Shown here piece after piece: positions 56,801-64,000 of a stretch of DNA of 64,000 nucleotides. Made by a program: the position numbers and the translations under genes. The notes beneath the pieces were generated by a model. The model was not told where the DNA came from, searched no databases, and worked only from the letters and a program-made list of their open reading frames with translations. Positions within the stretch are counted from its first letter, which is position 1. Each line of letters opens with the position of its first letter. The DNA is from Ramazzottius varieornatus. Lineage: Eukaryota; Tardigrada; Eutardigrada; Parachela; Ramazzottiidae. Location of the stretch: the NCBI GenBank assembly GCA_001949185.1, contig BDGG01000010.1, forward strand, positions 1,187,773 to 1,251,772, given 5' to 3'.

Positions 56801-59800
56801 TAAAATTAATAGCCAACTAGATTGACGGATAGCTAATTTGTTTTCGTACCTGCGATTGGAGAAATGATCGTCGATATTCCGTACCCAATCTGGTTTGTCG
56901 GTTTTGTCGGTATAATTGATCAAAACCCTTTCATCACGCATGTTTTGTTGGCGCGTGGTCGACGACGTCTAAAATCACATCATAGAAGCCGCTGGTTATG
57001 AAACATAATGGAATCCATATGCCGTGTAACCGCCGTGAATAGGCCCGCATAAATTAGATCAAAGTATCGCTCAAAGCGGACTTCCTTACATGGGACTTGT
57101 CGATCATAGTGCCAGCATCAGTGGCCGCAGAGAACCTTCCGCTGGTAGGGTGCTGTGGTCGTTGCCGCGAAGGTCGGAGCGGTGTGGGTAGTGTTGTATC
57201 CGACGTGCTCAGAAAATCTTCAGGGACCGCGTTCTCTGTGATATAAAGAAGAACATCGTCAAAATATTGAAATCATGTACCGTAATGGCTGGTGAAAGTC
57301 AAATCGTGTGTTATCATTGCACAGTCAGCCTACAAAATGGCAGTTTCTGCTGACGAACGGTAATCGCTAAAGTTACAAAGGCGGAAGGGTATGATATTCA
57401 AACAGACGTCACGCCAAACATACCGTCGCCAAAGTGCGGAAACTTCACCGGATTACGTGATGGCGGCCGCCGCTGTCCAAGCGAGCCATTTTGTGCTAAA
57501 TTCCCACGGTCCTTCAAGGCGCGGTTATCCAGATGCTCTCCCGACTGAAAAAGAGTCGAAGCATTACCACCAAGTTTTTATTCCATATTTAGACTCTTCG
57601 CTTGACTGCTGCTAGGTCGAGTTTTCTTATCGCTTGGTGAAGTTCGAAAAATTCAGGCTCAAATGAGACCGGTGGAAACTAGAAGATGCGAGTCACGCAC
57701 CTGCATGCCTATTTATTGCAGAAAGCATGATTATTGTCGCATGCAGGTGCTCCAAACCTCTGCATATTCTGTTCATCGGCTATCAGTTTTCTCACCTTGA
57801 TTTCGGAAAGATCGACGCTCGAAACAGCAGAGTCTCGTCGGAAATCATTGGGATGAGCAGGCGTGGGCCCAACTGCAACGGGCACAATTCGCTCCTGCAA
57901 TAAATAAAGAGTTTTTCAACCATAAAACGCGCTAGTAACAGCATTTACTAAGCAGTAGACCTTCGTAGGTCCGTGACAATGGTTTCGCTCAGAAACACAA
58001 TTAAGACGTAAAAGCCACTTCGACAGCTTTAGACGAATTCTATGAATATTAAACATACCCCTGTAGAGCTGATGTCCGTAAGGCGTGAATGAGTTCGACG
58101 TTCTTCAACTTCCTTCTGTCAAAACACAAAACACAGATCTTAAAAAGTACTGTTGGTTTCTACATAGTCGTTATTCACCGCTGTCGAACAGCTTAGGTAT
58201 GCAGTGAGAAGCAGCCCCTGATTTAAGGCCCATTGGTCCGTAAGTGATGCTTTACATTCTCTAAATCTACGGTATGGACTTCATATGGCAGGTAAACAGT
58301 AATAATGCCATTACAATGACGACTTAGTCGGGTTGTGTAACACCACGGTAAATAACAGCAGCGTGCCGGGCAGCGCGACCCGCATTTCCCATATTCAATG
58401 ACCATGCAGCCTACACTGACGTCACTGCGCTTAACAGTATCAGGTTCCCCATTGCGTCTATCATGGGTCCTAATGGCTTTATTCTGGCGAAAAAGAACAA
58501 AACTTACCGTGGTGTCTTTTCTTTGATAAGTCGATTTGTCGGTCCGTTGATCCGTAACGAGTGGCCGGTGATGATGGGCAGTCGGCCCGGGACGCTCCTC
58601 GGATGAGCCGATGACGCGGTACCGATCATCAATGGTCACTCGATCCTTCGCGCCTTTACGATCACGCGACTGTGGTGAACTCTTGCCTGAACACAACGGA
58701 ACAGACTTCATTCAGCTTTACCCGTACATATCAAACAAATTGTGGAAGAAAAAAGAGTGGTCAACAAGATGCTTCGCAGCCTTATCCCGCAGACCTGCAT
58801 ACCTTCGTATCACACTAGGTGCACTGTGTAATGTATGCAGGTGCATGAAACGCAACTTTTGTCCGCCAGTCTTCCAAACGCTTCTCAAATCCTTATCCCG
58901 ACATGATAATTTTGAAAACTTTTATTCGTGAGAAAAAAGATTTTTGGATCAATCTAATTAATGAACAAGTTTGGGTTGACTTACCTTCGTCCATCATATC
59001 CACTTGAGTGGCGAGCGTATCGTGACGGGTCGCGCTGCTGGTCTGATGCTCATCGACAGGCTTGAAGTGTAGCGACTCTTGACGAGTGTCTCTCAAGTGA
59101 GTCAATTCCGTGGATTGTGAGAAGTGCTGCGTTCGGCTGTCTGGCAAGTGCTGATGCGTCGAAGGACCAATGCCTTCGCTTTGGTCCAAATATTTATCCA
59201 CAATTTCGCTCCGCTTTGTTGTGGTTGTTGTGGAGGTGTTATTGTGTAATGTCGGCTGGCGCCTTACTTCTGACGGCGACCTGAAGACTTCTTGCTCAAC
59301 CTTCTCGGCGAACCTTTCCTCTTCGTGGTGAGGCTGATGGACTCGAGGACCTGGAAAGTCCCTCACTTCCTTGTGAACTTCTTCGTTATGCGTCCGACTT
59401 ACTGTTGCCAGTGGGCGGTTAGTGGGATTATCGTACAGATGTCTTTCCTCGGTTTCTTCGCGTCGTTCTTCCCTGTATTCCGGACGATCGACAAGAACCG
59501 GACGATGATCTACTGGCCTTTCGTCGCTAATGAAGTAATTTTCTCTTCGCTCGGTATTTGTCGATGTTTGGTCGACTCTGTTATCTAACGGAACTCTTTG
59601 GGTTCTCGGCTGATCGTAGTCTTTTGTCACATCTACTCGCTCTTCGTACTGATCGGTTCGTGTGGTCGTATCTTGATTGTAATCCTGACGATATGGAACT
59701 GTCCGTTGATCAGGTTGACCTACAAAATACAACCGTATGGAGCCCATGTGAAACTCCCGCCAGGCACGGCCTTGCTGACTAAGTAACATCACAACCCAAG

Positions 59801-62800
59801 GTCGTGCTGGGAGTGAAGAAATGAAGTACTGGACTTACCTGGGCTGGGAAAATTTCCGTATATATCAGTCCTTTCTTCTTTCTCTACCCTCGTGGTGTCG
59901 AGACGGTCGTCGGTACTAGCCGGATAAACGTTCTGCTGCGGGAGAGGGCGATACGTCCCGGTGATACTAGTCCTTTCCTCTCGGTCTTCCTTGTCGGACC
60001 TTGTAGAATAGTTGACAGGACGATTTGGGACCGGTTGTCTTTCCGGGTACCCGTTGCGGTAGTTTTCAACGACCAAAGTCCTTTCTTCCTTGTCCTCTCG
60101 GTCAGTCCTCGTCGCCAAGTCAGTGCGATTCGCCGGTTGCTGCAGTACCGATACGCTGTCGGGGAACTCTTCGTCCAGATACCGCTCTTCGCGTTCTTCC
60201 TTTCTGGTCGTGGTAGTTTCACTAGTGGGACGATACGGACGGTAACTGCCGGTTACTGAAGTTCGTTCTTCTCGCTCTTCCGTGTCGGTTCTGGTGGTTC
60301 GGGTGTCAGGTTGTCTGTCTGGGTAGAATGGAAGGTAACTGCCAGTTACTGAAGTTCTTTCTTCCCGGTCTTCTCTGTCGGTCCTCGTTGACCAGTTTTG
60401 CGGCTGTCTTTCCGGGTAATCGTTACGACGATTCTCGATCAACGAAGCCCTATCTTCTCTTTCTTCGATATCAGTACGAGAAGATGTCAAGTTGTTTACT
60501 GGCCGGTCTGGCGTACCATAGCGATACCGTTCCGTCACACTAGTCCGTTCGATGTTTTCATGGATATTGGTACCTGATGGATATCCGTTCAGTTGATTCT
60601 GTCCCCGACGACTACTTACGTCAGATGTATCCGACGTTCTTCTTCGTTTGTCATAGTACGTTCGTTCTTCGGTTTGTCGACGATCCGTAGTTTCGTCGTA
60701 CCGATCGCTGTGAGGTCCTCCGTTCACTGAGCGGCCATTCTGGTCTTTGTACAGGGAATATTCTTCCTCGGTGCGGTCTGTTCGGCGTTCGGTCTCGGTC
60801 CGCTGGTCACGAGGAGCTCGATAGCTAGCCACGTACCCGCTGGTTTCGACTCTCTTGTCAGTGCGTGTGTCTTCTCGGGTATTGTAGTCGTCGTCGTGAT
60901 ACCGATACCTGTCGTCAATGTCAATTATCTCCTCCTCGTTGTGATGATGTCGACGGTCGCGACGATCAAGGCTGTTGTAGGGCGTATCTTCCGGAGACTC
61001 GATAATAATGTCGTGATCCTAATAAGCAACAAAATATAAAAATATTTCTGTATAAAATAAAAACGATATTAGAAAATAAGAACGATAATATTTAGGCAAA
61101 GAAAGACTGATGTGAAAATAAAGTAGTCTCGGACGAGACTGACAAGCTCAAGCATTCGTGATCGTGTTATGTGAGAGTGACGAAGGTAGAGGTGATAACG
61201 TACTCTTTGCTCATCAGTTCGCCCACGCGTAGTATCCGATCGTCCATAGTAATTTTGCTCAGTCGACTGTATATTCGTGGTATGATCTCGAAGATCCTGC
61301 AAGAAAAACTAAAGACGACTGATTCGATGAATAATTAAGCAAACATAAAGTCACCAGCAATCTGTGGCACAAGTATGAATGTTCAGCAAACAAGAACCGG
61401 ACGGGCGATTGAGTAATCAAAGAACGTAATCATACACGACATCGAGAAATTCCAATTCGAAAATCAGCTCAGCTCTTTGAGCTTGCCACCTGAAGTCACA
61501 CGTACGGCGAAGACTGTATACGTACTTGTCTTAATCCAGGAGCACTTGAGGAATCTCCATCAAAGTACCTCACGTTTGATTTATGCGTTTCTGTCACTTT
61601 CTCGTCCGTGACGCTCTGCTTGGAGAACTTCCGCTTTGAGTTCTCCGTCCGCTCTAGAAGGGAATGTGTGCTCTTTGACGACCGCTGTTTATTGTTGGGA
61701 TGATCGAAGTCAACTCCCTGTAATCAACAGTGTCAGCTTTAACACCTCGTTCAACGCATACTGTGATGCTTCATGAACTTCGCGAATTTATGACATCATA
61801 CGCGCGAAACATCCCTTAGGGGGTTGGTAAGGCAAAATTTTCGGACCGGGGTTCAATGCACGTGTATGACGACGTAATTCGCGAAGTTCATCAAGCATTA
61901 CAGTACCTGGCACGTGGGCAAATGATCTAAACCAGATCGTTTTCCGAAGCAGCGCACACTTCCAGCCGATAACAATGGAAGTTTCCGCCACTTGGGAAAA
62001 CGATCTGCTTCAGTCGATTACCTTCGTCTCGCTTATTAGAGGTTCGGAAATTATTCCAAGATAATCCATTACTTTTCTTCGAAATTTACCTCCTTCGTGT
62101 GGGACTCTTCGATTCTGGACGTGAGGCCGGCTGGTCCTTCTTCGTACTTCCGTGACTTCTTGTGGACATAGGTGATGCCGTTATGTTCCCCGTGGGTATA
62201 TTCCTCTTCGTCCGCATGACCATAATTCCGATCTTCAACTTCGTCGTGAACACTTTCGTGTCCATTCACGGCGTGCGTATGCTCGTTGTACAGAACCACG
62301 GCCTTTTCACTTTCCTCCCCACTAACAAAAATTTCGTCCTTTATGCGTGTCTGTCAATAAGAAAAAATGACATCGTTGCCCGCGCATGCAACACAGAAGG
62401 AACGAGACAAGTTTCGATTTTGTTCGAACACGGTCTAACAAATTGACAATGCGCGCTTCCTTTGTCCGATTGGTCAAGGCTGCACCCAAGCACCGCGATC
62501 AAGGCCGTGCTCAATGGTACTCTCTTCCGTGTTCAAGATTTTAGAGCCTATTACAGGAATAGCTATCCCGCTTCGGAGAAGTACGATGTGACTGCTACCT
62601 TTCTGGATCGTTCAATTTTACGGGAGCGCTGGTTCGTTTGAATTTCCTTGAGCTGCCATCCTTCGGGAAGAACTATGGGAAGTTTGTCCGGGTCCAGAGG
62701 TACACTGTCCGGCTTGCCGCGAATCTTGACGACTAGGTTTCCGTCCTCACCTACGGTGCACTCGATCTTCCCTGGACCGTTACCGTTGATGGGAACCAAG

Positions 62801-63660
62801 TCAGTCTGATTGGATAAAAGCCGTTATTAGAAAAAGTTGCACATCAGTCAAAAAAGTGACCAAGCGTGGTTCACTCTTACCGAGGTCTTTTCTCCATCTG
62901 GGCCAGTTGATCTCTTTGGCGTTTCCTCACTGTAGGTGTAGACATATTCGATCGGAGGTTGGTTGCTGTCTCCGGAATACTTGTATGAGTCCCGTTTCGT
63001 TCGTTTTTCTGTAATTAGAAATACGGCCGATGATTACCCCAAACTTCACTTCGCACAGCACGTGAACCCGGAAATGGGAAATCAATCGAGAATACTTACC
63101 ATGCCTGGAGGAAGTCTTGTGTTTTACCTAAAATCATGGATAAAATTATGCATCAGATCCACATATCTCACCTGAACAACTACAGTAGTACAGTGGCCAA
63201 ATATCGAATTCAGGGATATCCGCGCACGATGTCTCATTTGATTGATGCGCAGGAAATTTGTTCGATAGTTTAAATTTAGCAGGCAATAAAAATTTTGGTC
63301 GAAACTGCAGGTCGCAGATCATTTATTACAACCTCCGGGTACAGTTACTTATCTAGCTGAAAATCGTAATGGCTTTCTCTTACAACTCTATATCCGCAGT
63401 TCCTTACTTTACCCATACTGTATGCAGCTCAAGAAGTTTCGAGCCTGACATGCTTTCAGCTTTGTAAATTCCGATTTATCTAATATTATTCGATCTGTGT
63501 ATCCTCTGATGCATCACTTAGATAAATGTAGTATCGTGGAAATTTTGTGAAAAAAACCTTCACGTACCTCCAACACTGGCTCTTCGGAATAGCGGTTCCC
63601 GTGATGAGCGATAGGCCGAGCAGGGATAATAGCTGTGATGGGTTCTTCCGCGATCACCAT
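47849..63660 (-). CDS. Giant repetitive disordered protein, about 3,600 aa, 29 exons
   Basis: Twenty-nine exons join with consistent phase: 63660-63568, 63127-63100, 63008-62881, 62805-62599, 62350-62090, 61717-61526, 61296-61204, 61018-59839, 59719-58985, 58686-58508, 58115-58059, 57894-57796, 57544-57424, 57235-57090, 56968-56850, 56661-56055, 55994-55748, 55615-55109, 55036-54921, 54851-54092, 54025-53907, 53809-53383, 53216-52731, 52565-51075, 50782-50216, 49975-49361, 49227-48306, 48216-47980, 47912-47849. Summed length is 10,803 bases (3,600 residues plus stop). The start is MVIAEEPITAIIPARP and the end EEEEDIISVAGTDA. Composition is Glu, Arg, Thr, Ser and Pro rich, with no signal peptide, membrane segment or domain I can name. 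It contains at least four separate internal repeat types, listed separately. The size, charge and repeats suggest a cytoskeletal or scaffold protein, but nothing proves that. No homologue was recognised, so it may be tardigrade-specific. An upstream exon beyond 63660 is not excluded, though an in-frame TAG precedes that ATG. Confidence 0.8.
49261..49344. repeat. Family B palindromic repeat (giant gene intron 26)
   Basis: AGAATTGTTTTCCCAGTGGCGCA and its inverse TGCGCCACTTAGAAACACAAT surround the TGTTGGCTGAAA core. It occupies most of a roughly 135-base intron. Confidence 0.75.
50058..50152. repeat. Family B palindromic repeat (giant gene intron 25)
   Basis: ACTCGACCAGATTGTTT at the left and its inverse AACAGTCTTGTCGAGT at the right, with CGAAGTGGCGCACGATT and GAGCGCCACC inside. 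Confidence 0.75.
53010..53566 (-). repeat. 19-residue tandem protein repeat array in the giant gene
   Basis: Six to seven consecutive units of about 19 residues fit LLxAxxEIxPPLTxxQQxQ. Examples are LLIASVEIFPPLTAEQQRS, LLNALVMIHPALSINQQRQ, LATISADIVPGLTLKQHKQ and LLYATLQITPPLTEDQQEQ. The array spans the exon 22/23 junction (53383/53216). A looser version of the A-E-I-x-P-P core recurs in exons 18 and 20 (TATAEIVPP, VVASAEITPP, LSASAEIVPP, VVAKAEVIPP, IIAATEIIPP). Confidence 0.88.
53859..53900. repeat. 20-bp tandem duplication in giant gene intron 21
   Basis: AGCAGAAGTGAAAATACTAT is present twice in direct succession just downstream of the exon 21 donor (minus strand). Probably a local slippage or duplication event. 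Confidence 0.8.
55555..56275 (-). repeat. F-x-E-E-R...D-V...G-L protein repeat, five copies
   Basis: Five spaced copies in exons 16-18: KITFQEERRHTKDVNMILGL, KIVFAEERPQPARDVSVNIG, FRFEEERKHERQVDMVVGL, KIVFQEEREVKKDVSVTLGL and KFTFEETRVIPAQHDVALIF. They lie about 30-45 residues apart with proline-rich spacers, and intron positions fall between units. Confidence 0.85.
56725..56790. repeat. Family A palindrome copy (giant gene intron 15)
   Basis: TTTCAGGCACCTACATAC at the left and GTATGCAGGTGCGTGAAA at the right form a nearly perfect 18-base inverted repeat around a 30-base loop. This is one of the best-preserved copies. Confidence 0.82.
57693..57753. repeat. Family A palindrome copy (giant gene intron 12)
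   Basis: CACGCACCTGCATGC at the left and GCATGCAGGTGCTCC at the right, non-coding, between exons 12 and 13 of the giant gene. Confidence 0.78.
58785..58850. repeat. Family A palindrome copy (giant gene intron 9)
   Basis: GACCTGCATAC at the left and GTATGCAGGTGCATGAAA at the right, between exons 9 and 10 of the giant gene. Confidence 0.78.
59920..60560 (-). repeat. RTDxEEREERTSVTGSYRP protein repeat in exon 8
   Basis: Six or more degenerate copies: RTDIEEREDRASLIENRR, RTDREDREERTSVTGSYLP, RTDTEEREERTSVTGSYRP, RTDREDKEERTLVVENYR, RSDKEDREERTSITGTYRP and RVEKEERTDIYGNFP. They are separated by about 15-25 residues that often contain YPERQP. Confidence 0.88.
61911..62020. repeat. Family B palindromic repeat (giant gene intron 5)
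   Basis: CACGTGGGCAAATGAT starts the copy. CAGATCGTTTTCCGAAGC is mirrored by GCCACTTGGGAAAACGATCTG, with CCAGCCGATAACAATGG in the centre. Confidence 0.75.
63473..63525. repeat. Family C palindrome copy 1 (giant gene intron 1)
   Basis: TTTATCTAA at the left and TTAGATAAA at the right enclose a spacer including GTATCCTCTGATGCATCAC. The 51-base unit is identical to the copy at 63936. Confidence 0.85.
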
Positions 63661-64000
63661 GATCGCGAACGTCCAGCAGACTTCCTCCTACGGTTATCTT
63701 AACTCCCAGCAAGCATTTGGTACCTCAAATCAAGACTCCAGTACGTCGAAGCTCCAGCGAATTAGACAACTCGAACTTGGATTCGTTTTGCAACAAACGA
63801 GGAAAGGTGATCGAGAATGTTTAGCGCCGCAGAAGACAAATGCTGTCAATCCGAAGTAGCACATTAGTCATGTGTAACAAAACGAGCGCACTTACGCATC
63901 ACTGGCTCTTGCGTACGTCCATCTTTGCAGCATTTATCTAATATTATTCGATCTGTGTATCCTCTGATGCATCACTTAGATAAAAGAGAATCGAAAGTCC
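63661..64000. promoter_or_regulatory. Presumed promoter of the giant gene
   Basis: 340 bases upstream of the giant gene's ATG on the minus strand. They include one copy of the family C palindrome (63936-63985) and a splice-donor-like GTAAGTGCG near 63892, which may mark a 5' UTR exon. No TATA box is evident. Confidence 0.4.
63936..63985. repeat. Family C palindrome copy 2 (upstream of giant gene)
   Basis: Same 51-base unit as at 63473, in the same orientation and identical across TTTATCTAATATTATTCGA and the rest. The identity implies recent movement or local duplication. Confidence 0.85.

Noticed and set aside
57240-57900. The giant gene being two genes split near 57.5 kb
   Set aside because: At first the exons on either side were out of phase, but a 121-base exon at 57544-57424 bridges them exactly, using an AAG/GTGAGA donor upstream. 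One gene is the simpler model.

Overview
This window is nuclear DNA from a tardigrade, most likely a eutardigrade of the Hypsibius/Ramazzottius type. Genes are split by short GT-AG introns. The diagnostic gene is a three-exon CAHS (cytoplasmic abundant heat soluble) gene at 36484-35723 on the minus strand, a family known only from eutardigrades. Around it are ordinary animal genes (RPL5, GTF2E2, PSME4/PA200, CBS, HIRIP3, LIX1/lowfat, ZDHHC16) and several large genes I do not recognise. Exon models were read by hand. For most genes the reading phase closes exactly across all exons, which is the main support for the coordinates.

Layout. 0-7 kb: the last exon of an unknown gene (+), LIX1/lowfat (-), a ZDHHC16-type palmitoyltransferase (-) and HIRIP3 (+), whose intron 3 holds a MITE. 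7-10.7 kb: no supported gene. 10.7-14 kb: a five-exon PTB-domain gene (+). 14-18 kb: no supported gene. 18-19.2 kb: a single-exon Ser/Pro/Asn-rich protein (+). 20.8-24.2 kb: GTF2E2 (-) and RPL5 (+) in divergent orientation. 24.5-31.8 kb: PSME4/PA200 (-). 32.4-35.3 kb: an intronless His-rich protein (-). 35.7-36.5 kb: CAHS (-). 36.7-40.1 kb: a Lys/Arg-rich coiled-coil protein (+) that shares a 259-bp intergenic region with CAHS. 40.1-42.5 kb: cystathionine beta-synthase (-). 44.2-46.1 kb: a second PTB-domain gene (-). 47.8-63.7 kb: one giant 29-exon gene (-) encoding about 3,600 residues, charged, low-complexity and repetitive, with no domain I can name.

The genes do not form a pathway. Proteostasis (PA200, RPL5), transcription and chromatin (TFIIE-beta, HIRIP3), sulfur metabolism (CBS) and lipid modification (ZDHHC16) are scattered neighbours. 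The novel material lies in the tardigrade-specific proteins, above all the giant protein built from several unrelated degenerate repeat types. A second novelty is a set of short palindromic repeat families (A, B, C) whose copies lie mostly inside introns of five genes in this window.
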